Origin: Kiritimatiellia bacterium
GTDB taxonomy: Bacteria; Verrucomicrobiota; Kiritimatiellia; RFP12; UBA1067
Length of the DNA stretch: 32,931 nt
Assembly: GCA_017544725.1 (NCBI GenBank)
Contig: JAFYDR010000305.1
Coordinates: 1-32,931 of the forward strand
Direction of reading: 5' to 3'
Shown one piece after another: positions 7,212 through 15,805 of the stretch. The notes below the pieces were generated by a model. That model was not told the DNA's origin, did no database searches, and worked only from the letters and a program-made list of their open reading frames with translations. Position numbers and translations under genes: made by a program. Position 1 is the first letter of the stretch. Each line of letters starts with the position of its first letter.

Positions 7212-9113
7212 TCAACTGGCGGCTTCGCCATCTTGCGGCTTTTGGTGGATACCGTGGTAGCGGAAGTATTGTTCGGCGAGCTCGTTGCCCATGTAGCGGC
7301 GGATGGTCTTCTCCTCGGAATCGGCGAGATCGACCACGACCAGTCCGTCGATAACGGAACTGAAGTCGGGATCGACGTTGAAGGCAAGGAACTTGCCATT
7401 GAGCTTGAGATACTGACGGAGAAGCACAGGGATGTCCTTGCCGTCCGGTTCAATCTCGGCAACGACGCCCGCCACCTGATCGATGTTGTCGATGCACTCC
7501 TGATAGGTTTGCAGGTACCACTGGAAGCGACGTTTCTCCTTGGGTGGCGTCGTCGGCTTGACGAGCGGGGAAAGCTTCGCGTTCATGTAGTTGAGCTTGA
7601 GCGAAGAAACCATCAGTGCACGCGAGGTCTCCAGATATTCGTTGGTGATGCTGACTGGTCCGAAGAGGACGCGGTAGCGCGGATTGTGCGCGAGGAAGAG
7701 GGAGATTCCCTTCCAAAGCAGGAAAAGCGAGGTAAATGCCTTCTGGTATTCCTGTCGGACAAACGAACGCCCCATCTCGACAGCGGGCGGCATCTCCTGC
7801 AACAAGCGGTCGTTGTATTCGAACAAGGTCCGCGTGTAGAGGCCCTTCACACCTTGATCACGAATAATTTCATCGGTCAACCCCAACCGATAGGCACCGA
7901 CAATCTCACGTTTGGACTTATTCCACATGAACAGGTGCCGGTAGGTCTGGTCAAAGGGATCGAGATCGATACTCTTGCCCGTCCCCTCGCCCACCGCACG
8001 AAAAGTCTCTTCGCGCAGACGCCCGATTTCCCGAAGAACATGGGGAAGCTGGGTGGCCGTCGCGACATACACCTCGCTATCACCCGATGCGATGAGTTTG
8101 CATTCGGACGGTAGATTCGCGAGATCGGACTCCAGTTCCTCCAGCGGGACCTGCGGAATAATCGGCTCCTGATTCCGCAACTCGTCCAACCGATTGGATG
8201 AACGCAGACCGAGCGGGAGAGAAACGGCGAGCGACCGTACCCATTGAATCGGGCCTTTCACGGTCTTGCCCGCGCGTTCGGCAAGCATCTCGGAACGGAA
8301 ACGGAGGAAGTGCAGAATCCGCTGACGGTCGTTCTGGAAACGGTCGAACACCTTGTTCGGCAAGGCGGAACCTACGGTGAACCGCAATGTCTTCTTGCAC
8401 TTGTTCGCAAACTCGCGCGGCAACAGGGCCGTACGGAGAAGCGGATGAATCATGCCGGCCAGTTGGAAGAACCAGCCATTGTGTCCGAAGAAGAAGGCAG
8501 GAACGACCGATGCCTTGCTTTTCAGAATGATGGAAGCGACATTCGGCTGCCACTTCGGATCGCGCACGCGCCACCAGTGCCAGTCGAAGTGTGAAACCTC
8601 GCCAGACGGGAAGATGATCAGCACATGACCTGCCTCCAACCAAAGCAGGCATTCCTTCATCGGACGAAGATTGGACTTGATCGAATTTGCACTTGCGAAG
8701 GGATCGACGAAAATGAAATCGTCCTTCATTTCGGGAATCGCACCGAGAAGGTAATTCGCCATCGCCTTCACGTCCGGACGAATCGTTTTCAGCCGTTCGA
8801 TCAAGATGACCCCCTCGATCCCGCCGAAGGGATGGTTTGAGACGACAACCACAGGACCGGTCTTCGGCAAACGTGACAGATCCTCGTCGGTCACACCGAC
8901 GGTGATTCGCATCGACTGCAACACGCGCGTCTCAAAGGGGATGTCGTCGGGTTTCGACAGCACATCGCGATAGATCGCGTTCAACTTGGGAAACGCCACC
9001 ATCCATTCGACAAGCGGTGCGAAACAATGCGCCAAACCGCGCAGGAAACGGTTTCGAATCTTATCAACGGGAAGCGCAAAGAACTTCCGCCTGGTCGTGT
9101 TACTCGGATTCAT
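7212..9113 (-). CDS. Bifunctional PlsC-type / OlsB-like GNAT acyltransferase (OlsF-like)
   Basis: A 633-residue protein with two acyltransferase parts. Residues about 60-320 are PlsC/hemolysin-type: NHPFGGIEG at 93-101 (the catalytic H94 box, with E100 where most relatives have Asp) and IIFPSGEVSHF, the block III acceptor-phosphate region. Residues about 355-600 resemble OlsB/N-acyl amino-acid synthases of the GNAT fold (REETFRAVGEGTG, IVGAYRLG, VEMGRSFVR, LFGPVSIT). This order matches OlsF, which makes ornithine lipids by N-acylating an amino acid and then O-acylating the product, so an aminolipid synthase at the inner membrane is the best guess. It is the last gene of the operon; its ATG overlaps the end of the ligase gene by 14 bases. 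The amino-acid substrate is unknown. Glycerolipid remodelling is the alternative. Confidence 0.85.
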   Translation of the reverse strand: MNPSNTTRRKFFALPVDKIRNRFLRGLAHCFAPLVEWMVAFPKLNAIYRDVLSKPDDIPFETRVLQSMRITVGVTDEDLSRLPKTGPVVVVSNHPFGGIEGVILIERLKTIRPDVKAMANYLLGAIPEMKDDFIFVDPFASANSIKSNLRPMKECLLWLEAGHVLIIFPSGEVSHFDWHWWRVRDPKWQPNVASIILKSKASVVPAFFFGHNGWFFQLAGMIHPLLRTALLPREFANKCKKTLRFTVGSALPNKVFDRFQNDRQRILHFLRFRSEMLAERAGKTVKGPIQWVRSLAVSLPLGLRSSNRLDELRNQEPIIPQVPLEELESDLANLPSECKLIASGDSEVYVATATQLPHVLREIGRLREETFRAVGEGTGKSIDLDPFDQTYRHLFMWNKSKREIVGAYRLGLTDEIIRDQGVKGLYTRTLFEYNDRLLQEMPPAVEMGRSFVRQEYQKAFTSLFLLWKGISLFLAHNPRYRVLFGPVSITNEYLETSRALMVSSLKLNYMNAKLSPLVKPTTPPKEKRRFQWYLQTYQECIDNIDQVAGVVAEIEPDGKDIPVLLRQYLKLNGKFLAFNVDPDFSSVIDGLVVVDLADSEEKTIRRYMGNELAEQYFRYHGIHQKPQDGEAAS

Positions 9114-10482
9114 TCGTGATTCCTTCCCTAGGTTGCAATCGATATGCCAGCATCAGTATGAAAACCAGCGGCAGACCGATTCCCCGCATCAACAGCGGAT
9201 GCCAGATCGAGGCAAAGGCAAACGCCGCGACCGATCCCGCGCACCCGTACGACAGGACACGGCGGGTGATTGATGAGAACTGCAAATCGGATCCGGTCTC
9301 GCGTCCGCGACAAGGCGTGAACGGCAACAGGAGGCAACTCAAGAAAAGGAAGAATCCGGGGAAGCCCGCCGTCGCGAAAAGGACAAGGTAGAGATTCTGG
9401 GAATCAGGCACGGATGGCCCTGTCTGGCGCGGGATGGAATCGTAGAACTGACCGATGTAGGTTTGGTACTGTCCGAGTCCGACGCCTATCCATGGATGTT
9501 CATATCCCATCTTGTACGCCGCTTGCCATTCGGCGTACCGCTTGTTGACCTCTCCGTATTCCTCGTCAAAAAGCGCGAGGGAGGTGAAGTGCGCTCGTTC
9601 GTTCTCCCGCGTGAGGTTGGGCAGGATTGCCGCCTGACACGCCACGATACAGCACGCGACCACAACGAAGAAGAGGAAGGAATTGCGTCCCGCCTTGCGG
9701 TCTTCCAGTTCCGCAGGAAGATCTAGCGGACGGTATTCATCGTGCCGCGCAAACGCAGGTACGCGCGTAACAACCGAGATGGCGGCGTAGATGAACAGGA
9801 TGCCGGTGACCGCCCAGTAACAGGCACCGTCCAGCATCACGAAAATCCCGCAGATAAAGAGGAAGAGTCCGCAGACACGCGAATACCAGTTCTTAGCGAA
9901 GACGAAAGCCGACGCCGCAAGTGGCAGAACGAGGCAGAGGATGCCGCCAAATGCGGCGGCCGTTTCGTACGACCCGCGTACCAGCGTATCGTCAATCTCC
10001 AGATTGACATACTGCCGAATGGCAAGGACAACATTCACCGCCACACCTAGAGAGAGCGCAAGGATTCCCCACTTGACGCGGCTGTTGTTTAGGTATGACT
10101 GGAAGACACAGGCACCAATCACAAAGTACTCGACATACTGGATCGTTTCCTTGATGGCGAGCATTTGTTTTCCCGTCGGCGAGAAAGCGCCGCACATTGC
10201 GATCACGCACCAGCCGCAGAAGATCAGGAAAGGCCACGGTGGCAACAGGTTCAGCAGAGAGGCACGGCGAGGTGTCCCCTCATCCGCGTCTCCGCCCATC
10301 CGTCCCGCAAGAAACTTCAAGACGCCGACACCTGCCGTAATGCAGAGCAAGAGGTCGGAAAGCGTGACGAACATCCCCTTCTGGATCTGTAACGCCCACT
10401 GCGTGGGGGAAACCAGCAACGTGAGAAAGACCAGAATGCCGAACAGCTTCTCTAATACACCCGTGACCTTCCGCAGACTCAT
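9100..10482 (-). CDS. O-antigen ligase-like membrane protein
   Basis: A 460-residue polytopic protein with about ten hydrophobic segments and a large periplasmic loop near residues 280-345. The loop carries YEHPWIGVGLGQYQ, the Wzy_C/WaaL-type motif, and later a PDSQNLYLVLFATAGFPG segment typical of O-antigen ligase/polymerase family proteins. Members transfer undecaprenyl-linked glycans to lipid A core or other acceptors, or polymerise them. The specific reaction cannot be told from sequence. Its ATG overlaps the stop of the CBM-like gene by 4 bases (ATGA), and its own 3' end overlaps the acyltransferase start, so translation of the three is coupled. With an aminolipid-type acyltransferase and exported oxidoreductases, the operon looks like an envelope-modification unit. 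Assignment within the family is tentative. Confidence 0.8.
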   Translation of the reverse strand: MSLRKVTGVLEKLFGILVFLTLLVSPTQWALQIQKGMFVTLSDLLLCITAGVGVLKFLAGRMGGDADEGTPRRASLLNLLPPWPFLIFCGWCVIAMCGAFSPTGKQMLAIKETIQYVEYFVIGACVFQSYLNNSRVKWGILALSLGVAVNVVLAIRQYVNLEIDDTLVRGSYETAAAFGGILCLVLPLAASAFVFAKNWYSRVCGLFLFICGIFVMLDGACYWAVTGILFIYAAISVVTRVPAFARHDEYRPLDLPAELEDRKAGRNSFLFFVVVACCIVACQAAILPNLTRENERAHFTSLALFDEEYGEVNKRYAEWQAAYKMGYEHPWIGVGLGQYQTYIGQFYDSIPRQTGPSVPDSQNLYLVLFATAGFPGFFLFLSCLLLPFTPCRGRETGSDLQFSSITRRVLSYGCAGSVAAFAFASIWHPLLMRGIGLPLVFILMLAYRLQPREGITNESE

Positions 10483-11015
10483 TTTCCGCCTCCCGTCTCT
10501 TCAACTCCCATCGGCGTGTAGCGGCGATTGGTTGTCAACAGAATCTGGTCAATCCTCACGCCGTCCTCACGGTTCGCGAACGTGATTTTGTGTTTGCCCG
10601 CTTCCAGCGTGATCGGCTTCGCCATGCGCGAAACCGGGTATTTGACCCAGTGCCAAGTGTGGAAAGTCATATCCTCGCCAAAGAGGATAGGCGGACGATC
10701 ATCGATCATCACGGTGAAGGAGTTGCTACACTCGCCGTTCCATTCCACCCTCGCCCACAGGATATACGCGCCATCCTCCGGAATCTCCACCTCATACTCG
10801 GCTTTCCCGCTGTTCAGCTTCGGTGGATTGCCCACACCTTCGGCGATTTCTAGGAACGCGCCGGACGCGCCGTCGCAGCCGTTCGTCTTGACAGTCATAG
10901 GCGGCTCGATCGTCTTGAACGTCTCCGCCTCGAAACAAACTTTCGCGTTTCCGCCCCATACGGTTGACGCAACGAGTGCCGTGCCCAGAACAATTCCCTT
11001 GTACAGTGATTTCAT
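10479..11015 (-). CDS. Secreted carbohydrate-binding-module-like protein (178 aa)
   Basis: I chose the ATG at 11015 because GGAGACGAGT lies just upstream and it opens a clean signal peptide (MKSLYKG, then IVLGTALVASTVWGG, cleavage near residue 22). The mature part starts VCFEAETF, the EAE beta-strand typical of CBM6/CBM35 and related jelly-roll domains. It continues with GKAEYEVEIPEDGAYILWARVEW, HTWHWVKY and an LEAGKHKITFANREDGVRIDQILLT-like ending, which is a full CBM sandwich with no catalytic domain attached. It likely sits in the periplasm or on the surface and binds a glycan. It lies 22 bases after the double-FAD gene and overlaps the ligase gene by 4 bases. A free-standing binding module beside a glycan ligase is suggestive but unproven. 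Confidence 0.8.
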   Translation of the reverse strand: MKSLYKGIVLGTALVASTVWGGNAKVCFEAETFKTIEPPMTVKTNGCDGASGAFLEIAEGVGNPPKLNSGKAEYEVEIPEDGAYILWARVEWNGECSNSFTVMIDDRPPILFGEDMTFHTWHWVKYPVSRMAKPITLEAGKHKITFANREDGVRIDQILLTTNRRYTPMGVEETGGGK

Positions 11016-11037
11016 ACTCGTCTCCTTTTCTTTGATT

Positions 11038-13992
11038 TCAGTCCTTTTTTCCACCCGCCAACACTTGGCGGCAATGGTTCGCATAGACGCGACGCGGATC
11101 GGCGGCATACGCCGTCAGCGTGGCCTTCCCCTTCCCTTCCCAGTCTCCCAACCGGTACAACGCCCTCGCCAAGCAAAGCTCGCGCAAGCAGAGCGTCCGT
11201 TCCTTGTCGCCAGCCTCGTTCGCGTAACGCGGTACGGCGGGCGGCATCCCGTCCATCGCAAGGGAATGCCCGCCGACCCTCGGTTTGGCTAGCAACTGCG
11301 CCAGAACAGGAGCTGCCGATTTGTCTCCAATGCTCTCCAGTGCCAGACAGACAGAACGGAAGTGGGAATAGCGGTTGTCTCCTCCCAACGCCTTCACCTT
11401 TTCCAGAATTGCCGGAACGGCCTTTGCGGAACGGCAACGACCGAGTGCGATGATGTAACTATCCATCATACTCACGCTACGATTGAACTGTCCCATACCG
11501 CGGAAGTTCCAGCCGGGATCCCACGGATTCTCCTTCACTTTGGCAATCAGGTCATCCTCGCCGTCCTTCTCTCCCATCATCGCCAATACATGTGCATAGA
11601 CCAAACGGTTGGTCGCTTCCGTTACCGTCCCATACGCCTTACGCAGCAACGGAATGGAGCGAACGGGATCGGTCAGCACCACGTTGAACCCCTTGTAGTT
11701 GTCGGTCATCTCCCGCACCGCACGGACGATCTCGCTGTCTGGAAGCGGGAAGGAATCCTTCATCGTCAGCACGTCCTTGCTCAGGATTCCGAGATCGACC
11801 AGTTCCCGCTGAACGGTCTTGATGTTTACGTTACGGACGCTCACACCGCTACGGATTGCGAGAGCTGCCGCCGTTCCCGCCGCATACCCCTGATTCTGTA
11901 CGTCAGGCTGCATCCGAATCACCGGCATCGCGTCGCGGTGCGCACTCATTCCAAGTCCAATCACCAGCAGACCGTCCACACGTTTCGGCAGGAAGGCGCG
12001 ATACGGAAGGTTGAGCGAAATCCCCTTGTGACCGGGATCAGCAATGAAAAAGAGCGGATGAATTGTCTGCCCGTGTGTGTCGAAGTTGCTAAACGGTTGC
12101 GATATCGTATCGGGATAGGTGCGATGGTTCATGATATCCATCGGCGACACGTAGAACGCGCCGATGAGCCGACGACGTTCACGCGTGTTGACCACCTGCG
12201 CTTGATCCCACACGTCGTCCGGCATACTGGCACGAGAGCGCAGGGCGAAGTAGCAAAGATCGGCGGCATCGGTATCATCGACGAAGCCAATGTCCGTGTT
12301 GGTGTAACGCGCACCGAGCGTACGTGGTGTCATTCCCGCACCTTGCACGCTCACTTCATCCGCCGTGATGAACTCCGTCTCCTCCCCTGCCAACGCAGGC
12401 AGCACGGCGTTGCCGGTCGCGTCGATGGCAACCTTGCAGCGGACTACACCGCGTTCGCCGTCCGGCATCACGACCACTACGCCGGTAACAGCGTTGTTCT
12501 CCAGCAGCACACCCGTCACCAGCGTACCGTACCAAACCTCGCCGCCGTTGGCGCGATTCTGGCGACGATACCATTCGACACGACTCTGTTCCGGAAGGAG
12601 TCCGGTTTCCTTCTCGCCCTTGTCGATCTCTTTGGTAAAGCCAACACGGTTTCCAAAACAGTACCAACCAATCAGTCCATCGGTTTGTACCCCGCCCATG
12701 GAGTAGAGGTAATCGCAGATGATCGTCTTCATCCCATGACGATTCGCAGCGATTCCGGCGGGAGCGCCCCCCGTTCCCGCACCCGCTACGAAAATATCGC
12801 AACTGGCGATCACCGGCAGATCGCACCCAGAAGACTCGACCGATCCTTGCGCGTTCTTCAAGTAGGGCGGCAGGTCGCCGTCCGCTTCCAGTACGCGTAC
12901 GGAACTACCGCCGACTGTCGCATTTCCCGCCACACGAACGTTGCCGACCGCAGGACGGCTGCGTGCGAGTTGCGCGGCCTGTGCGCCAATGAGATCGCCG
13001 GTCACGAGCGCGACGCGCGGGTTCGTCTGCCGTTGCCGCTCCGCTTCGTCGAAATGGGCGAGCAAACTCAGCACAAACACATTGTCAATGCCACGTGGCA
13101 GAAAGCCAGAGATGGCAGGCGATACGTCCGAGCGGAACGCCTGGGAAATCAAGCGGTCGGGCGGCACGAAGAGCATCGTGTCCGCCCCGACCAACTGCCG
13201 CCGAGTGAACGTGAGGTCACGCGCCTTCTGTTCCGCCTCGGCGAAAGAACGCGCGGAACCGTCCTTCATCGGCAGGGAGATTTCGCAGGAAAAGAGACGC
13301 CCCGTCACCACGTTTTTGTCATTCTTGTTCCAGCCGCCCATTTGGACACGCGCCGGGTACAACCCGATGTGCTCCTTCACGCGCATTCCATCCGCGCGCG
13401 GCGTATCCGCACTGATTACCATTCGCGTAAAGGTGTAGTTCCCGGCGGGGAATGGCGTGAATTCCGCTCCGGCGAGACGAGCGACATGCGCACGTTCCGT
13501 CGCGTCGATGATGCATTTCGCCTTCACAGCATGGCGACCGCTCCGGTCGGAGATGACGACACCTGCCGGTTTCCCCGCGTCATCAATCAACACCTCCGTG
13601 ACGAGTGCCCCTGTAAGGAACGGGATTTTAGCAGAGACCAATGCGTGATCCAGCGACTTCTTGACATGGAGCATCGTGTTCTTCGCGGTTTTCGGATCAC
13701 CGAAAAGCTTGCGTTCCAGATCGGTTTCGATCCACGAGGCATCGTAGGCAAGCAGTTTTCCAGCTAGATCCTCACCGAGGTACGGACGCGGGGAGACGAG
13801 AAAAACGGATGCGTTCTCGGCCTTGGCGCGAACAGCGGCGGCAACTGCGGCAGAGGTGCCGCCCACTACGACCACATCCACATTCTGCACCACCGGAAGT
13901 TGCCTCGCGTTCTCGCGCACGGTCTCGCCACTTGTTACAGCAGCCAGCGCAATCAAACCAACCAGCCGAATCATGTCGTGTATGTAGCGCAT
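11038..13992 (-). CDS. Exported double FAD-dependent oxidoreductase with C-terminal HEAT-like region
   Basis: A 984-residue protein. A short hydrophobic leader (about residues 7-22) suggests Sec export. The first flavin half starts near 35 with VDVVVVGGTSAAVAAAV, a degenerate GxGxxG, and includes CIIDATERAHVARLAG near 160-175. A second complete half starts near 398 with CDIFVAGAGTGGAPAGIAA, followed by YSMGGVQTDGLIG and later KVAIDATGNAVLPALAGEE; it ends with the family's MSAHRDAMPVIRMQPDVQNQGYAAGTAAA-type C-terminus. Both halves belong to the FAD_oxidored (PF12831-like) group. Residues about 790-984 are helical repeats (AVPAILEKVKALGG, SAAPVLAQLLAKP) resembling HEAT repeats. The first half may be structural only. 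The start is ATG 13992 behind GGGGAG; ATG 13974 is possible. It lies 27 bases after the Tat oxidoreductase. The substrate is unknown. Confidence 0.85.
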   Translation of the reverse strand: MRYIHDMIRLVGLIALAAVTSGETVRENARQLPVVQNVDVVVVGGTSAAVAAAVRAKAENASVFLVSPRPYLGEDLAGKLLAYDASWIETDLERKLFGDPKTAKNTMLHVKKSLDHALVSAKIPFLTGALVTEVLIDDAGKPAGVVISDRSGRHAVKAKCIIDATERAHVARLAGAEFTPFPAGNYTFTRMVISADTPRADGMRVKEHIGLYPARVQMGGWNKNDKNVVTGRLFSCEISLPMKDGSARSFAEAEQKARDLTFTRRQLVGADTMLFVPPDRLISQAFRSDVSPAISGFLPRGIDNVFVLSLLAHFDEAERQRQTNPRVALVTGDLIGAQAAQLARSRPAVGNVRVAGNATVGGSSVRVLEADGDLPPYLKNAQGSVESSGCDLPVIASCDIFVAGAGTGGAPAGIAANRHGMKTIICDYLYSMGGVQTDGLIGWYCFGNRVGFTKEIDKGEKETGLLPEQSRVEWYRRQNRANGGEVWYGTLVTGVLLENNAVTGVVVVMPDGERGVVRCKVAIDATGNAVLPALAGEETEFITADEVSVQGAGMTPRTLGARYTNTDIGFVDDTDAADLCYFALRSRASMPDDVWDQAQVVNTRERRRLIGAFYVSPMDIMNHRTYPDTISQPFSNFDTHGQTIHPLFFIADPGHKGISLNLPYRAFLPKRVDGLLVIGLGMSAHRDAMPVIRMQPDVQNQGYAAGTAAALAIRSGVSVRNVNIKTVQRELVDLGILSKDVLTMKDSFPLPDSEIVRAVREMTDNYKGFNVVLTDPVRSIPLLRKAYGTVTEATNRLVYAHVLAMMGEKDGEDDLIAKVKENPWDPGWNFRGMGQFNRSVSMMDSYIIALGRCRSAKAVPAILEKVKALGGDNRYSHFRSVCLALESIGDKSAAPVLAQLLAKPRVGGHSLAMDGMPPAVPRYANEAGDKERTLCLRELCLARALYRLGDWEGKGKATLTAYAADPRRVYANHCRQVLAGGKKD

Positions 13993-14019
13993 CTTTCCAT
14001 TCTCCCCTTCCGATGGATT

Positions 14020-15489
14020 TTACGCCCCTGCACCAAGAAACGCCTTTTGACTCCGGAGCGTGGCAACTAATTTCGTTCTGTCCACCTCTCGCGGCGAACA
14101 GTTGTCTCGCAACGCAATCGCCGCAGCTGTTCCTGCCGCCTGCCCCATCGCCATGCACGGCGGCATCACGCGAATCGCCCCAGCGGCTTCGGAGGTCGCC
14201 GAGACGGAACGTCCCGCAACCAGCAGATTCTCTACCCCCTTCGGGATGAGGCAACGGTAAGGGACGCCATACCAGTTTCCGTTCTGCACCGTCACATACT
14301 GGTTGCTAAGCGGACCAAAACGCCCGTGAATATCAACGGAGTTGGAGGCGAGCAAGATGCTATCCTTCGGCACGGAACCATTCAGCACGTCATCGGTCGT
14401 CAACCGATAGTCGCCGAAGATGTGCCGCGTCTCGCGAATACCGAGCGTCGATGCGGTGGAAAGCAGGATTGCGTCCTTGCACCCCGGCACGTACTTGCGG
14501 AAGAAATTGAAGATGATCTGCACCTGCCGCCGCCCTTCCGCCTCTGCGTCCGACAGACTCTGCGGATTCGTTCCATCCACACCCATGATACGCGAGGTGT
14601 TGATTGCCCACTGGTCTTCTCGCACACCTCGGAAGAGACCGATGGAGACGCGCTTCAGCGGCCAGTCCCCATGCTCACGCGCCTCCGTCACGCGCCAGTG
14701 AAGCGAACGGTAGTTCACCCCATCCTTGCGGTAAAAGTTGTTTATGTTCGCTTGGATGTCCGCCTCGACCTTCGCATACTCGACATTCCCGATTCGGAAG
14801 AACATGGAGGCGGGCTGGATACGACCTGCCGCCTTGTCGCCCAGTTCACACGTAACACCAGCGCGAAATGCGACATCGGCGTCCCCTGTCGCATCGATCA
14901 CAAGCTTCGCACGCACTGTCTCTAGTCCAGCTTTGGTGAGAATCCGCAATCCTGTGATCCGCCCTCCGTCCAACAACGGTTCGGCAAAGGTCGCGTGGAA
15001 AAGAACCTTCACCCCAGCCTCGCGGCACATCTCATCCAACACCAGCTTCAGCGACTCTGGCTCAAACGGGGTACAGTGGTCGTGCCCGATCTTGATCCAC
15101 GAGGTAAATGCGGTTCCCGCACGACAGTCACGCGGATGGATTGCGCCACCACACGCCACCAGACGATCCACAACCTCCTCGAAGAGACCGCGGATAATCA
15201 TCGTCTCGCCCGTCTTGTCATAGCAGGTCATAAACGGATTGACCAGTCCCTGCGTCGCCATGCCACCCAAACAACCGCCCTGTTCCAGCAACAGCACATC
15301 CGCACCGTTACGCGCGGCAGCGATCGCCGCGCAAACACCGGCGGGACCGCCACCGACCACAACCAGTTGCGCGGAATAACCGCCACTCGCCGAGACGGCG
15401 GGTGTTGCCGCCTGCGACGCAGATGCCGCCAACCCGGAAAGAGTCAACGCACCGGTTCCCGTCAGAAAACTACGCCGTTGTATCGTCAC
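14020..15489 (-). CDS. Tat-exported FAD-dependent oxidoreductase
   Basis: A 489-residue flavoprotein of the FAD_oxidored family. With the GTG start at 15489 (GGGGGAAT just upstream) the N-terminus is a twin-arginine signal: Q-R-R-S-F-L at 4-9, hydrophobic to about 22, then ASQA. A TTG at 15510 would add 7 residues. The dinucleotide-binding motif is VVVGGGPAGVCAAIAA at 43-58, followed by LLLEQGGCLGGMAT; VIDATGDADVAFRAG marks the second ATG motif. The C-terminus has ENLLVAGRSVSATSEAAGAIRVMPPCMAMGQAAG split over its usual helix. A Tat signal means it folds with FAD in the cytoplasm and then crosses the membrane. It is first in a five-gene operon and is a shorter relative of the next gene. No substrate can be assigned. 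Confidence 0.9.
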   Translation of the reverse strand: MTIQRRSFLTGTGALTLSGLAASASQAATPAVSASGGYSAQLVVVGGGPAGVCAAIAAARNGADVLLLEQGGCLGGMATQGLVNPFMTCYDKTGETMIIRGLFEEVVDRLVACGGAIHPRDCRAGTAFTSWIKIGHDHCTPFEPESLKLVLDEMCREAGVKVLFHATFAEPLLDGGRITGLRILTKAGLETVRAKLVIDATGDADVAFRAGVTCELGDKAAGRIQPASMFFRIGNVEYAKVEADIQANINNFYRKDGVNYRSLHWRVTEAREHGDWPLKRVSIGLFRGVREDQWAINTSRIMGVDGTNPQSLSDAEAEGRRQVQIIFNFFRKYVPGCKDAILLSTASTLGIRETRHIFGDYRLTTDDVLNGSVPKDSILLASNSVDIHGRFGPLSNQYVTVQNGNWYGVPYRCLIPKGVENLLVAGRSVSATSEAAGAIRVMPPCMAMGQAAGTAAAIALRDNCSPREVDRTKLVATLRSQKAFLGAGA

Positions 15490-15538
15490 GATTCCCCCAT
15501 TCTGTCCCAATCATCCCACGGACATGAAAAACGGATTT

Positions 15539-15567
15539 ATTCTACCAATCCTCACGCCTTCCGTCAA
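15539..15567 (-). promoter_or_regulatory. Sigma70-type promoter of the five-gene envelope operon
   Basis: On the minus strand TTGACG (15567-15562), 17-base spacer, TAGAAT (15544-15539). The start would be near 15532, about 43 bases before the GTG at 15489. The whole 15489-7212 operon is probably read from here, since internal gaps are 27 and 22 bases or overlaps. Confidence 0.6.
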
Positions 15568-15628
15568 TTCCGCGATTTCGCCACTTCAGGCACGAAGTGG
15601 GATTGCCGACAGGCGGCGAGCCGCTGGT

Positions 15629-15708
15629 GGCGGCAATGAAGAATGAAAAGTGAAGAATAAAGAATGGGGGCGGCGGAGCCGCCAATGACGAATGACGAGT
15701 GAAGAATG
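15629..15708. repeat. GGCGGCAATGAAGAATGAA-type repeat with GGCGGC hairpin
   Basis: 15629-15666 is the second copy of the block at 2239-2276. It is followed by a GGCGGC-GGA-GCCGCC hairpin (15669-15683) and further AATGACGAATGA / GAGTGAAGAATGAA units. It fills most of the 15568-15805 gap. After it, ATGTCGCGTGTC (15745-15756) repeats a motif also at 2274-2285. No gene is visible here. Confidence 0.65.
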
Positions 15709-15805
15709 AAAAAAAGGACATCAGTCGTGCCAGTCAAACGCGAAATGTCGCGTGTCATCGATAGCGATCGATTGCAATCGAACGGAGATGGGTACGCTTT
15801 TTCAG

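Noticed and set aside
7032-8114. A 360-codon plus-strand frame running out of the RAYT region
   Set aside because: It overlaps the REP palindromes and the 3' part of the acyltransferase gene on the other strand; no family features.
11362-13767. An 801-codon open frame on the plus strand
   Set aside because: It is the antisense shadow of the double-FAD gene, which has clear motifs. The plus-strand reading is rich in Arg and His and has no recognisable domain or ribosome binding site.
15757-15792. Replication-origin-like or operator palindrome CGATTGCAATCG
   Set aside because: A single 12-bp palindrome without DnaA-box clusters or neighbouring regulator genes.
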